From: Millionella massiliensis | GTDB taxonomy: Bacteria > Bacteroidota > Bacteroidia > Bacteroidales > Rikenellaceae | DNA: 64,000 nucleotides | Direction of reading: 5' to 3' | Assembly (NCBI RefSeq): GCF_900104655.1 | Contig: NZ_FNWD01000002.1 | Coordinates: 2,402,246-2,466,245, forward strand | In this document: piece by piece, positions 46,782 through 56,030 of the stretch | Layout: each line of letters begins with the position of its first letter | Position numbering within the stretch: position 1 is the first letter of the stretch | Notes under the pieces: generated by a model | The model's input: the letters and a program-made list of their open reading frames with translations, nothing else | Database searches by the model: none | Told to the model about the DNA's origin: nothing | Program-made: the position numbers and the translations under genes

Positions 46782-48242
46782 TTAATTGAACAGGAAACTT
46801 TGGAGCATGTAGGCTGCCGCTCCTGCCAAATAGCCGGAAAGTGCCACCAGCGAGATGTTTTTCAGGTACCAGACGAAGTTGATCCGTTCCAGCCCCATCA
46901 CGACAACCCCGGCAGCCGATCCGATAATCAGCATCGATCCGCCTACGCCGGCACAGTAGGCCAGGAATTGCCAGAAGATACCGTCCTGTACGAAATATTG
47001 AACGTAGGTGGGGTCGACGGCCGTAGCGACGCTTTGTGCATCGGCAATCGGGTATGTTGCCATGGCTCCGGCCACCAACGGTACGTTGTCAATCACGGAA
47101 GAGAAGGCGCCGATGAGGATGTTGATCAGATAAACGTTGTGTATCTGTTCATCGAGCCATACCGAAAGGTCGGCCAGCACGCCCGACATCTGGAGGGCTG
47201 CCACGGCCAGCAGGATGCCCAGGAAAAAGAGAATGGTCGGCGTGTCTATGCGTTGCAGGACGTCCGGGATACGCCGTTTGGCGGTTTCCGGTATGTCGTT
47301 TTTGCGCTTGTACATCACCTCGGTGTAGAGCCACATGATGCCCAGAGCTCCCAGTACGCCCATAAACGGCGGCAGGTGGGTAATGGTTTTAAACACCGGT
47401 ACGAACATCAGACAGCCTACGCCCAGTAGCAGGATGGAGAGCCGTTCGCGTTCGGAAATGACGGTTTTTCCGGCCACGTTGGTGAAGTAGCTGGTCTCAC
47501 CGTCACGGATCTGTACGGAGGCCAGTTTGCGTGGCGAGGCGGTGGTGACTTCGCCGCGCAGCCAGCGTTGTACGATCAGTGTCGGCACTATGAACGAAAT
47601 CAGGCAGGGGATAAACAGGTTGGGAACCAGTCCGGCCGTGGTGACGTTGCCGCGCACCCAGAGCATGATGGTGGTGACGTCGCCGATCGGAGACCAGGCA
47701 CCGCCGCTGTTGGCTGCGATGATGATGATCCCGGCAAAGAGCCAGCGCTCTTTGTAGTTGCCGACGATTTTGCGCAGCAGGGCGATCATCACGATGGCGG
47801 TGGTGAGGTTGTCGAGAATGGCCGACATGAAGAAGGTGATGGTTCCGATGATCCACAGCAGCCGTTTTTTGCGCCGGGTGGTGATCCGGTTGGTGATGAT
47901 GTTGAATCCGCCGTGGACGTCGATCAGTTCGACGATGGTCATGGCGCCGATCAGAAAGAAGAGGATCTCGGCGATCTCGCCGAGGTTCTCGATGATCTGT
48001 ACGCTCTGCACGTATTGTACGACCTGTTTGCCGATCGGTTGTGAGGCCAGTGACGGGTTCTCTTCCAGAAAGAAGGCGAATCCGCGGCTGCCGGGAACGA
48101 TCTCGGGCGCCATGAGTATGTAGAGGATCCACGCTACGGTGGCGGTTAGCAGTGCCGTGGCGGCTTTATTGATTTTCAGTGGGTGCTCCAGTGCGATACA
48201 CAGGTAGCCGATCAGGAACAGGGTAACGAGTGCTGTCAGCAT
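46782..48242 (-). CDS. nhaD: Na+/H+ antiporter NhaD
   Basis: The product is 486 residues with about twelve membrane segments. NhaD/arsenite-permease-superfamily blocks are visible: IGAMTIVELIDVHGGF, SAILDNLTTAIVM, ANSGGAWSPIGDVTTIMLW and SSVIDNVPLVAGAM, including the paired DN motifs of the ion-transport site. It exports Na+ in exchange for protons at the inner membrane, relevant for a Na+-based gut anaerobe. The start MLTALVTLFL begins directly with the first membrane segment. Confidence 0.92.
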   Translation of the reverse strand: MLTALVTLFLIGYLCIALEHPLKINKAATALLTATVAWILYILMAPEIVPGSRGFAFFLEENPSLASQPIGKQVVQYVQSVQIIENLGEIAEILFFLIGAMTIVELIDVHGGFNIITNRITTRRKKRLLWIIGTITFFMSAILDNLTTAIVMIALLRKIVGNYKERWLFAGIIIIAANSGGAWSPIGDVTTIMLWVRGNVTTAGLVPNLFIPCLISFIVPTLIVQRWLRGEVTTASPRKLASVQIRDGETSYFTNVAGKTVISERERLSILLLGVGCLMFVPVFKTITHLPPFMGVLGALGIMWLYTEVMYKRKNDIPETAKRRIPDVLQRIDTPTILFFLGILLAVAALQMSGVLADLSVWLDEQIHNVYLINILIGAFSSVIDNVPLVAGAMATYPIADAQSVATAVDPTYVQYFVQDGIFWQFLAYCAGVGGSMLIIGSAAGVVVMGLERINFVWYLKNISLVALSGYLAGAAAYMLQSFLFN

Positions 48243-48340
48243 GAATATGATTTTGGTCTTTTAGGACAAATGTAAAGAAAATCACCGAGACCCTGTAGCT
48301 GATTGCGGATTGTGTCCAAATTTCAGGCGTTTTTAGCTGT

Positions 48341-48793
48341 TTATTCCGGCACGATAAACTGGTAGCGGCTGTTGAAATTCAGTTCGATGTCGTGTTCGAG
48401 CGCCAGGTCATGGATGTGGGCCGCGTAGCCTCCTTCGGCTTTGGCGATCGAAGAGGTGAAGTGGTCGGGGTAGTGTCGCTTGATGTATTGAAGGATCTTG
48501 GTCGGGATGGCCGATTCGGGGATGGCGTTGCGCTGGCAGTTGATGCAGGTCCACTTACCACGGTCGTCGAACCCGATTTGTCCGCCGCCGGCGAGGCTGA
48601 CGTTGTAGGTTTGTCCGATAAAGTTGGGCTGGACGGTCACCTGTCTGACGCCCAGTGTTGAAAAGTGTTTTTTCAGGAATAGTTGGGCGGTAGCCGGAAG
48701 GTCCGTGACGTGTCGGTGGGCGACTTGTGAATCTGCCAGTGCCGGTGAGCAGAGCAGAAACAGCATGAGGCCGAGTAGTGTGTGTTTGAGCAT
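48341..48793 (-). CDS. Periplasmic PepSY-like protein
   Basis: The product is 150 residues from the ATG at 48793 (MLKHTLLGLM), with a signal peptide ending near CSPALAD. The mature part has PATAQLFLKKHF, VTVQPNFIGQTYNVSLAGG and IGFDDRGKWTCINC, then IPTKILQYIKRHYP, matching the two-lobed PepSY-like (PF11396) proteins of Bacteroidetes, which are predicted periplasmic binding or inhibitor proteins. The function is unknown. The upstream in-frame codons to 48952 lack similarity and were left out. Confidence 0.8.
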   Translation of the reverse strand: MLKHTLLGLMLFLLCSPALADSQVAHRHVTDLPATAQLFLKKHFSTLGVRQVTVQPNFIGQTYNVSLAGGGQIGFDDRGKWTCINCQRNAIPESAIPTKILQYIKRHYPDHFTSSIAKAEGGYAAHIHDLALEHDIELNFNSRYQFIVPE

Positions 48794-48925
48794 GACGTTG
48801 GTTGAATAGGTATATGGTTGTTTTATGTAATGGTTTTTCCCGACCGAGGAGGGGTATATTTTGTCGATTATAATATGGATGTAGAAGGCTTGGACGGGGC
48901 TTGTGTTGGTGGCATTTAAATATGA

Positions 48926-48962
48926 ACGGAACCAACTGCAAATATCGTGCAATTGGTTCCGT
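48926..48962. terminator. Terminator between small HTH gene and PepSY-like gene
   Basis: A 15-bp stem with one mismatch (48926-48940 with 48948-48962) has a 7-base loop. On the minus strand it follows the HTH gene and precedes a T/A-rich stretch. Confidence 0.6.
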
Positions 48963-49057
48963 CAAAGCCGGTGAGGGCCGGCCCATGCCGTGTATTTCTT
49001 TCCGTCCTACGATGCGGAAGCGGATCGCGGTTATCCGTCGTTTTCGGTTTTTGGGGG

Positions 49058-49309
49058 TTACTGTTTACCCAGCAGCGCGAGTGCTTTGTCGAGGATGGTC
49101 GTGTCGTCGAGCATGACTACACCGCCGTCGGGCCCCTGTTCGATGTGCAGTCCCGAGGGTTTTCCTTCGCCTGTTTTGTAATGCGTTCCGCCGAAATAGT
49201 TTCGGACCGTGTCCACGTCTAAGCCCAGTTCGTCTGCAATGCGTTGCATGCTACCGCTGGGCAGACTGTCTTTGATCCGCCGCAGCTCGTTGAAAGTGAT
49301 GGTATTCAT
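49058..49309 (-). CDS. Small helix-turn-helix DNA-binding protein
   Basis: The product is 83 residues. A helix-turn-helix is visible at about residues 20-41 (SMQRIADELGLDVDTVRNYF), and the C-terminal half (HIEQGPDGGVVMLDDTTILDKAL) may form a small dimerisation or ligand region. Very similar short proteins are widespread in Bacteroidetes, but their targets are unknown to me. It is monocistronic on the minus strand between the phosphatase gene and a terminator. Confidence 0.78.
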   Translation of the reverse strand: MNTITFNELRRIKDSLPSGSMQRIADELGLDVDTVRNYFGGTHYKTGEGKPSGLHIEQGPDGGVVMLDDTTILDKALALLGKQ

Positions 49310-49402
49310 AGGCGTTAGGTTTTAAATTCTCTATAAAGTAACGTAAATTTTACATCATTTCAAAATCCTGACGACGAAATCGACCGCAAATGTGGCGAAA
49401 TT

Positions 49403-50728
49403 TTATTCTTCCTCGATCAGTTTGCGAAGTGTACCGGCCGTTTGGGTGTTGTCCTGGCGGCCATTGAAAAGTTCGGCCGATGCCCCGATGGCAAATACCG
49501 GTACGTAAGTGGCTGAGTGACTGCCCGAAGTCCAACCGGTGCCGGTGTGACGTGCCAGTATGTCGACGGCTGTGGCTGCGGTTTTGTCGGGATGTGTCTT
49601 GTAGGTGTTTTCAAGCTCGGTCCACTCTTCGTCCGAGAGTTTCACCTGGTTACCGAAACCCATCTTCTCGCCGAGCAGCTGCTTGGCGGCATCCCAGTCC
49701 GAGGTGGCTTCGATGGCGCTCTTCAGGGCTCCTTTCGAGCATTTCTGGGCGGCGAGCAGACCGAAATAGGTGTCGTAGCCGAGGTTGTTGCGGCCCAGGG
49801 CCAGACCTCCGGTTTCGTGGTCGGCGGTCACGACGATCAGCGTCTCGTCGGGGTGCTCGTTGTAGAAGTTCAGGGCTACGCAGATGGCCGAGTCGAAATC
49901 TTTTACTTCTTCTACCAGTGTGGCGGCGTCGTTGTCGTGTGCGGCCCAGTCGATCTGGCCGCCTTCGACCATCAGGAAGAACCCTTTTTTGGCTCCGCCG
50001 TCTTTCATCAGGAATTCGATCGAGCGACGGGTGATGGCCGGCAGGGTCAGGTCGCCGGGCTTGCGGTCGATGGCAAGGGCCAGGTTCTCGGGGTTGGCCT
50101 CTTCGACCTGGGTCAGGATGGCCCGTTTGCCGGTGATTTCGTTGTCGCCGCGGGTGATCTTGTAGCCGGCTTTGTCGAGAGCTTCATATACGGAGGGTTT
50201 GCCGTTGACTTCGGGCTTGACGAAACCGGCTCCGGCATAGAGGTCGAGACCGGTCTGAGGTGCGTCCATGGCAATCTCGTAGTACATGTTGCGGGTGGGC
50301 TGGTGGGCAAAGAAGCTGGCCGGGGTGGCGTGGTCGATGCTGACGCTGGTCGCTACACCGGTGCGCATCCCCTGCTCTTTGGCAGCTACGGCGATGCTGC
50401 TGACGGCTTCGGTCCGCTCGGGATTCATCCCGATGGTACCGACGGAGGTCTTCTTGCCGGTGGCCAGGGCGTTACCGCCGGCGGCCGAGTCGGTCATACG
50501 GCGGTTGGCGCACCACGTGGTGGCGAATCCGACGGTGGGGAACTGGGTGAAGTGGAGGGGCGAGAAGCCGACGTCGTCGCCCTGTTCCGAGGCGAGGCAG
50601 GCTTCGGTCAGCGAGAGGGCGTTGTGGCCCATGCCGTCGCCGATGAAGTAGAAGATGTACTTGGGACGGTCTCCGGCCTGTGCTGCGATGCTGATGCTGA
50701 GCAGCAGGATGAGAAGCAGTTTTTTCAT
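49403..50728 (-). CDS. Secreted alkaline phosphatase
   Basis: The product is 441 residues from the ATG at 50728, with signal peptide MKKLLLILLLSISIAAQA. It is a periplasmic phosphomonoesterase of the PhoA superfamily. Metal and catalytic sites are conserved: IGDGMG, the nucleophile Ser in RMTDSAAGGNALATGKK, HATPASFFAHQ, the metal ligands in EGGQIDWAAHDND, DHETGG, and the late His in GSHSATYVPVF. Eight codons upstream (from 50752) were dropped because the signal peptide starts at MKKLLL. It follows the pckA terminator and is probably regulated on its own. Confidence 0.93.
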   Translation of the reverse strand: MKKLLLILLLSISIAAQAGDRPKYIFYFIGDGMGHNALSLTEACLASEQGDDVGFSPLHFTQFPTVGFATTWCANRRMTDSAAGGNALATGKKTSVGTIGMNPERTEAVSSIAVAAKEQGMRTGVATSVSIDHATPASFFAHQPTRNMYYEIAMDAPQTGLDLYAGAGFVKPEVNGKPSVYEALDKAGYKITRGDNEITGKRAILTQVEEANPENLALAIDRKPGDLTLPAITRRSIEFLMKDGGAKKGFFLMVEGGQIDWAAHDNDAATLVEEVKDFDSAICVALNFYNEHPDETLIVVTADHETGGLALGRNNLGYDTYFGLLAAQKCSKGALKSAIEATSDWDAAKQLLGEKMGFGNQVKLSDEEWTELENTYKTHPDKTAATAVDILARHTGTGWTSGSHSATYVPVFAIGASAELFNGRQDNTQTAGTLRKLIEEE

Positions 50729-50792
50729 GGTTGTTTGAATTTTGCTGTTCAAAGGTAGAGAGGATATGTGAACTTTGGGTTACGCGGGAATG

Positions 50793-50828
50793 CAAAAACG
50801 GGAGCATTCCTGGTGTGGAATGCTCCCG
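50793..50828 (-). terminator. Terminator after pckA
   Basis: On the minus strand a perfect 12-bp stem (50828-50817 with 50810-50799) is followed by TTTTT. Confidence 0.8.
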
Positions 50829-50850
50829 CCGGAATGTGCGTCCTCAGAGA

Positions 50851-52458
50851 TTATTTGGTCGGCTGGGGACCAGCGGCAACGAGCGATTTACCTTCTGCGT
50901 TGTCGGTGTATTTTTCGAAGTTCTTCACGAAGCGGCCGGCCAGGTCTTCAGCTTTCTTGGTCCATTCGGCAGCGTCTGCGTAGGTGTCGCGCGGGTCGAG
51001 GATTTTCGAATCCACGCCGGGCAGAGCGGTCGGAACTTTGAAGTTGAAGATCGGGATCATCTTGGTTTCGGCTTTGTCGATCGAGCCGTCGAGGATGGCG
51101 TCGATGATACCGCGGGTATCTTTGATCGAGATACGTTTGCCGGTGCCGTTCCAACCGGTGTTGACCATGTAGGCGGTAGCGCCCGAAGCGTTCATGCGTT
51201 TAACGAGTTCTTCGGCGTATTTGGTCGGGTGCAGGGTCAGGAAGGCTGCACCGAAGCAGGCCGAGAAGGTCGGGGTCGGTTCGGTGATACCGCGTTCGGT
51301 ACCGGCCAGTTTGGCGGTGAAGCCCGACAGGAAGTAGTATTTGGTCTGTTCGGGGGTCAGGATCGATACGGGGGGCATGACACCGAAGGCGTCGGCGGTC
51401 AGGAAGATCACTTTCTGAGCGGGACCTGCTTTCGATACCGGTTTAACGATGTTTTCGATGTGGTAGATCGGGTACGATACGCGGGTGTTTTCGGTCACGC
51501 TCTTATCGTTGAAGTCGATTTTGCCGTTGGCATCAACGGTTACGTTTTCGAGCAGTGCGTCGCGTTTGATGGCTTTGTAGATATCCGGTTCGGATTCTTT
51601 GTCGAGGTTGATGACTTTCGCGTAGCAACCGCCTTCGAAGTTGAAGACGCCGTTGTCGTCCCAGCCGTGTTCGTCGTCACCGATGAGTTCGCGTTTGGGG
51701 TCGGTCGAAAGGGTGGTCTTGCCGGTACCCGACAGACCGAAGAAGATGGCTACGTCGCCGTCTTTACCTTTGTTGGCCGAGCAGTGCATGGCAGCGATGC
51801 CGCGCAGCGGAAGCAGGTAGTTCATCATCGAGAAGATACCTTTCTTCATTTCGCCGCCGTACCAGGTACCGCCGATGAGCTGCATTTTTTCGGTCAGGTT
51901 GAAGGCTACGAAGTTTTCGGAGTTCAGCCCCATTTCTTTCCAGTTGGGGTTGGTGGTTTTCGATGCGTTCAGCACTACGAAGTCGGGTTCGCCGTAGTTT
52001 GCGAGCTCTTCTTCGGTCGGACGGATGAACATGTTCTTCACGAAGTGGGCCTGCCAGGCTACTTCGACGATGAAGCGCACTTTCAGACGGGTGTCGGGGT
52101 TGGCGCCGCAGAAGGTGTCCATCACGTAGAGTTTCTTGCCGCTGAGTTCCGAGGTGGCGATTTTTTTCAGTTCGCTCCAAACGGCCGGGGTGATCGGTTT
52201 GTTGTCGTTTTTAGCGAAGTCCGAGGTCCACCATACGGTGTTTTCGGTGGTAGCGTCTTTAACGATGTATTTGTCTTTGGGCGAACGGCCGGTGAACACG
52301 CCGGTCATCACGTTCACGGCGCCCAGTTCGGTGTCGACGCCTTTTTCGAAGCCGGTCAGGCAGCTGCAGGTCTCAGCTTTGTAGAGTTCTTCGTAAGACG
52401 GGTTGTGGATGATCTCCTTCACGTCTTGGATGCCGTACTTGCTCAGATCGATTGACAT
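50851..52458 (-). CDS. pckA: Phosphoenolpyruvate carboxykinase (ATP)
   Basis: The product is 535 residues and interconverts oxaloacetate and PEP with ATP/ADP. In fermenting Bacteroidetes it runs mainly in the carboxylating direction to feed succinate and fumarate production. Motifs include [12 protein letters not shown] near the start, the kinase-1a loop [13 protein letters not shown], the metal-binding [18 protein letters not shown] and the C-terminal [15 protein letters not shown]. Length and order fit the ATP-dependent family. It is monocistronic with its own promoter box and terminator. Confidence 0.97.
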   Translation of the reverse strand: MSIDLSKYGIQDVKEIIHNPSYEELYKAETCSCLTGFEKGVDTELGAVNVMTGVFTGRSPKDKYIVKDATTENTVWWTSDFAKNDNKPITPAVWSELKKIATSELSGKKLYVMDTFCGANPDTRLKVRFIVEVAWQAHFVKNMFIRPTEEELANYGEPDFVVLNASKTTNPNWKEMGLNSENFVAFNLTEKMQLIGGTWYGGEMKKGIFSMMNYLLPLRGIAAMHCSANKGKDGDVAIFFGLSGTGKTTLSTDPKRELIGDDEHGWDDNGVFNFEGGCYAKVINLDKESEPDIYKAIKRDALLENVTVDANGKIDFNDKSVTENTRVSYPIYHIENIVKPVSKAGPAQKVIFLTADAFGVMPPVSILTPEQTKYYFLSGFTAKLAGTERGITEPTPTFSACFGAAFLTLHPTKYAEELVKRMNASGATAYMVNTGWNGTGKRISIKDTRGIIDAILDGSIDKAETKMIPIFNFKVPTALPGVDSKILDPRDTYADAAEWTKKAEDLAGRFVKNFEKYTDNAEGKSLVAAGPQPTK

Positions 52459-52542
52459 AACTGTTGGTTTTTAGTGGTTTATATTAACTTTATCTGCTTC
52501 TGTTCTGTGTGGGGCGTTCCGTGAGGCCCTTCTTTCACACCA

Positions 52543-52550
52543 CAAAGGTA
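52543..52550 (-). promoter_or_regulatory. -7 box for pckA
   Basis: The minus strand reads TACCTTTG, matching TAnnTTTG, about 85 bases upstream of the pckA ATG. The rest of 52551-52847 shows no gene I can support. Confidence 0.55.
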
Positions 52551-52847
52551 GTAATAAATTTTTATTGTTAATCATTTCACAGATCAATTTTCAAAAAAAT
52601 TTAAAACTTTTTCGGAACGCATATGGCCTCCCGGTTTGTGGCGCTTCGGAGGAGTGTGGCTCTCCTTCGGTGCCTGGTTGGAACGTGGGGGTCGGAAGAG
52701 CCGATTGTAGACTGGTGAACCGGGAGTAACGGAGGGCTACCCATTGGCTAACCGCTGTTTTTTCCCGGGCTGAACCTTCTATATATGTATAACCGATATA
52801 GCATCTGAAATATTGTCAGGGCCGATAATTTTGTTCGATGGAAATCG

Positions 52848-52855
52848 TAACTTTG
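52848..52855 (+). promoter_or_regulatory. -7 box for nitroreductase lipoprotein gene
   Basis: TAACTTTG matches TAnnTTTG, 28 bases before the ATG at 52884. Confidence 0.5.
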
Positions 52856-52883
52856 CAATTATAATCGGGTAAACCGAACGATT

Positions 52884-53480
52884 ATGAAACGAATCATTCA
52901 CCGGATCGTGCTGGCGGCAGCGGCCGCTGGCATGGTCGCATGCAGTAAGGGTATGGATACGGATCAGGGTGCGACGCAGAATCCGACGCTCGAGACGATC
53001 GCCCAGCGACGGAGCGTCAGAAGCTATACGCCTCAGCGGGTTTCGCAGGATACGATCGAGTTGCTGTTGCGGTCGGCCATGGCGGCGCCGTCGTCGAAAG
53101 ATCGGCGGCCGTGGCATTTCGTTGTGGTCGATGACCGTGCCACGCTGGATACGTTGGCCGAACGGTTACCTTATGCGCCGATGCTGGCACATGTGCCGCA
53201 TGCGTTGGTGGTGTGCGGCGACAGCGAGGTGTCGGCGTCGTGGTTCCTGGATTGTGCCGCTGCTACCGAGAACTTTTTGTTGGCCGCACAGGCAATGGGG
53301 CTGGCTGCGGTGTGGACAGGAGTGTATCCCAATGCGGATCGGATTGTGACGGTGCAGGAGGGGTTGGCTCTGCCGCAACATATTATGCCGCTGGCAGTCG
53401 TACCCTTTGGGTATGGAAACGGACAGGAGCAGCCGAAAGACAAATTCGATCCGGCTCGCATCCATCATAATAAGTGGTAG
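52884..53480 (+). CDS. Nitroreductase-family lipoprotein
   Basis: The product is 198 residues. The N-terminus has a lipoprotein signal (MKRIIHRIVLAAAAAGMVAC, with the lipobox Cys at 20), which is unusual for this enzyme family. The mature part is a short nitroreductase domain: RRSVRSYTPQRVSQDTIE near residue 42, the FMN-binding AMAAPSSKDRRPWHFVVV, CAAATENFLLAAQAMGLAAVWTG and MPLAVVPFGYG. Nitroreductases use FMN and NAD(P)H, which are scarce outside the cytoplasm, so the role of an envelope-anchored form is unclear. It ends beside a cluster of hairpin repeats. Confidence 0.82.
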   Translation: MKRIIHRIVLAAAAAGMVACSKGMDTDQGATQNPTLETIAQRRSVRSYTPQRVSQDTIELLLRSAMAAPSSKDRRPWHFVVVDDRATLDTLAERLPYAPMLAHVPHALVVCGDSEVSASWFLDCAAATENFLLAAQAMGLAAVWTGVYPNADRIVTVQEGLALPQHIMPLAVVPFGYGNGQEQPKDKFDPARIHHNKW

Positions 53481-53572
53481 GTGCCTCCGGACACTCCGTC
53501 AGAGTGGGGCTCCGCCCCAAACGGAAAAGAAAACGAGCGATACGCAGCATCGCCCGCTCCGCCGCGAGCACG
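53480..53572. repeat. 93-bp multi-hairpin repeat, copy A
   Basis: This is one of two 93-bp direct repeats about 89% identical by eye. The unit contains three short dyads: a start hairpin around GTGCC...CAC (weak in this copy), TGGGG...CCCCA, and GCGAT...ATCGC. It starts at the nitroreductase stop codon. Confidence 0.75.
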
Positions 53573-53674
53573 CGGACGCCGCCCGCGCAGGGCAGTCGAA
53601 GAGCGTGTCGTGAACGCTGGACGGTGAATTTTTTGATAACAAACCGTACGGAACTGCCCTCACGCCGGGCGGGC

Positions 53675-53767
53675 GGTGCCTTCGGGCACCCCGTCAGAGT
53701 GGGGTTTCGCCCCAAGCGGAAACGAAAACAAGCGATACGCAGTATCGCTCGCTCCGCCGCGAGCACG
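53675..53767. repeat. 93-bp multi-hairpin repeat, copy B
   Basis: This second copy has perfect versions of all three dyads (GGTGCC/GGCACC, TGGGG/CCCCA, GCGATA/TATCGC). Between copies A and B an inverted pair AGGGCAGT (53589-53596) / ACTGCCCT (53653-53660) frames a spacer. Confidence 0.75.
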
Positions 53768-53794
53768 GTGCCTTTGGGCACTCCGTTAGAATGG
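53767..53794. repeat. Partial third copy of the 93-bp repeat
   Basis: The first 28 bases of the repeat recur immediately after copy B and then stop, 117 bases upstream of the folE ATG. Confidence 0.6.
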
Positions 53795-53910
53795 TATTGC
53801 CTCGAACAGAGGTCAGGCGGAGAATCAACGGATTGTAGCTGTTCCCATTCGGCACGGTTCCGACGGGTTAAGCTTGAATACAGAAATAGAATAATTCGAC
53901 CATAACATAT

Positions 53911-54492
53911 ATGGAGTACGACGAAAAGAAAATTGCGCAACTGGCGCAACACTATAAAGCGATTCTGGAATTGTTGGGCGAAGACCCCACACGCGAGGGA
54001 TTGCTCAAAACGCCGGAACGTGTGGCCAAAGCCATCTCGTTCATGACCCAGGGCTACGAGCAGGACCCCATCCAAATACTCCTCTCGGCAAAATTCAAGG
54101 AAGAGTACAAACAAATGGTCGTCGTCAAGGATATCGAACTCTACTCGCTGTGTGAGCACCACATGGTGCCCTTCTACGGCAAGGCCCATGTAGCCTATAT
54201 CCCCAACGGCTTCATCACCGGACTGTCCAAGATTCCCCGCGTAGTGGACTGCTTTGCACGGCGGCTGCAGGTGCAGGAACGGCTGACGGTCCAGATCCGC
54301 GACTGCATCCAGGAGGCGCTGAACCCGCTGGGTGTGGCCGTCGTTATCGAGGCCAGCCACATGTGTATGCAGATGCGTGGCGTCGAAAAGCAAAACTCCG
54401 CCACTACCACCTCGGCCTTCACCGGCGCTTTCCTGACCCAGATACAAACCCGCGAAGAATTCATGAACCTGATCTCCCACAAACTCAGGTAA
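53911..54492 (+). CDS. folE: GTP cyclohydrolase I
   Basis: The product is 193 residues and opens the GTP ring to give dihydroneopterin triphosphate, the first step of folate synthesis. Zinc and active-site residues are in [10 protein letters not shown] (Cys-His) and [13 protein letters not shown]. The blocks [17 protein letters not shown] and [17 protein letters not shown] are typical. The C-terminal [16 protein letters not shown] completes the family length. Downstream PurF-like and gcvT genes suggest a one-carbon/folate neighbourhood. Confidence 0.95.
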   Translation: MEYDEKKIAQLAQHYKAILELLGEDPTREGLLKTPERVAKAISFMTQGYEQDPIQILLSAKFKEEYKQMVVVKDIELYSLCEHHMVPFYGKAHVAYIPNGFITGLSKIPRVVDCFARRLQVQERLTVQIRDCIQEALNPLGVAVVIEASHMCMQMRGVEKQNSATTTSAFTGAFLTQIQTREEFMNLISHKLR

Positions 54493-54535
54493 CGAACCAT
54501 AAACTACCACCTAAAACTAACACCATAACGATCCT

Positions 54536-55957
54536 ATGAGCGGATTTTTCGGTTGCGCCTCGCGGCGCGAATGCGTCAACGACGTGTTCTACTGTACGGA
54601 CTACCATTCTCACCTGGGCACCAAGCGTGCCGGTATGGCCTTCTTCAACGGCGAGAAATTCATCCGGTCGATCCATAGCCTCGAAAACGGCTACTTCCGA
54701 AACAAATTCGAAGACGACCTGCACAAATTCGCCGGTTCCTGCCTCGGTATCGGCGTGATCAGCGACTTCGAGTCGCAACCCGTGACCGTCACCAGCCACC
54801 TCGGCCGGTTCTCGATTGTGACCGTCGCCCGCATCGAAAACATCGACGAAATCACCGAACGTCTGCTCAACGAGAACGTTCACTTCGCTGAGCTCTCCGG
54901 CTCAGAGATCAACCCCACCGAGTTGATCGCCATCCTCATCAGCCAGAGCCGCACCTTCAAAGAGGGAATCGAAAACGTACAGCGTACCGTGAAGGGCTCC
55001 TGCTCGATGCTGATCCTCACCGAACACGGTATCTATGCCGCCCGTGACCGTTTTGGGCGTACTCCCGTGATTATCGGGAAAAACGACTTCGGTTATGTGG
55101 CCGCTTCCGAAAGTTCCTCGTTCCTGAACCTTGGTTACGAATACGTGCGTGACCTCGGACCCGGTGAGGCCGTACAACTCACCCGCGACGGCATTACCGA
55201 TATTATTGCGCCCGGAACCCGCAAACAGATTTGCTCCTTCCTGTGGATCTATTACGGTTACCCCTCGTCCAACTACGAAGGAATCAACGTCGAAGACGCC
55301 CGTTACCGTTGCGGTGCCGCCATGGCCGCCCGTGATAAGGACGTTCAGGTCGACTTTGCCGCCGGTATCCCCGACTCCGGTGTCGGACACGCCATCGGGT
55401 ACAGCAATGCCCGTGCAATTCCCTACAAACGTCCCTTTGTGAAATATACGCCCACCTGGCCCCGTAGCTTTATGCCTCAGAACCAGACCATGCGCGACCT
55501 GGTGGCCAAAATGAAGCTGCTCCCGAACGAAGCCTTCACCCGCGGCTCGAAGATCGTGTTCATGGACGACTCGATCGTACGCGGCACCCAACTGAAGGAC
55601 AATATCGTGAAACTCAAAGAGGTAGGGGTTGAGGAGGTTCACATGCGTATTGCCTGCCCGCCGCTGATCTTCCCGTGCCGCTTCCTGAACTTCTCGACCT
55701 CGCGTTCGACCTTCGACCTCTATGCCCGTCGAGTGATCCGCGACCTCGAAGGAACCGACAAACTCTCCGAAGAAACCCTGCTGGAGTATGCCGACGATAC
55801 GAGTGAAAAACACCGCAAGATGGTCGAAGTCATGGGTCAGCAGCTGCAACTCACCTCGCTGAAGTTCCAGCGTCTGCAGGACGTGGTGGATGCCATCGGG
55901 CTGCCCAAGGAACAACTCTGTACCCACTGCTGGGACAACAGCAGCTATATGGAGTAG
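54536..55957 (+). CDS. PurF-like amidophosphoribosyltransferase lacking the N-terminal catalytic cysteine
   Basis: The product is 473 residues. The C-terminal half has an intact type I phosphoribosyltransferase PRPP loop (VFMDDSIVRGTQL; DDSIVRG at about 344-350) and the GIPDSGVGHAIGY region. The N-terminal Ntn domain begins MSGFFGCAS, whereas active glutamine amidotransferases start with Cys as residue 2 (MCGI type). Here residue 2 is Ser, so glutaminase activity would be lost or altered unless processing differs. Bacteroidetes encode a second PurF-like protein of this form, whose role is not clear to me; NH3-dependent activity or a regulatory role is possible. It lies 43 bases after folE and 73 bases before gcvT. 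Confidence 0.8.
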   Translation: MSGFFGCASRRECVNDVFYCTDYHSHLGTKRAGMAFFNGEKFIRSIHSLENGYFRNKFEDDLHKFAGSCLGIGVISDFESQPVTVTSHLGRFSIVTVARIENIDEITERLLNENVHFAELSGSEINPTELIAILISQSRTFKEGIENVQRTVKGSCSMLILTEHGIYAARDRFGRTPVIIGKNDFGYVAASESSSFLNLGYEYVRDLGPGEAVQLTRDGITDIIAPGTRKQICSFLWIYYGYPSSNYEGINVEDARYRCGAAMAARDKDVQVDFAAGIPDSGVGHAIGYSNARAIPYKRPFVKYTPTWPRSFMPQNQTMRDLVAKMKLLPNEAFTRGSKIVFMDDSIVRGTQLKDNIVKLKEVGVEEVHMRIACPPLIFPCRFLNFSTSRSTFDLYARRVIRDLEGTDKLSEETLLEYADDTSEKHRKMVEVMGQQLQLTSLKFQRLQDVVDAIGLPKEQLCTHCWDNSSYME

Positions 55958-56030
55958 GTGGATCGGGCCCGCCTGCGGCTCATCGCCCCTCAGCAGTAAA
56001 TTACGAATGTAACGGATCAATCCATTGAAT

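Noticed and set aside
50731..52455. 574-codon plus-strand frame opposite pckA
   Set aside because: It is Phe/Val/Gly-biased antisense of PEP carboxykinase.
53383..54510. 375-codon minus-strand frame across the 93-bp repeats and folE
   Set aside because: It crosses noncoding hairpin repeats and runs antisense to folE.
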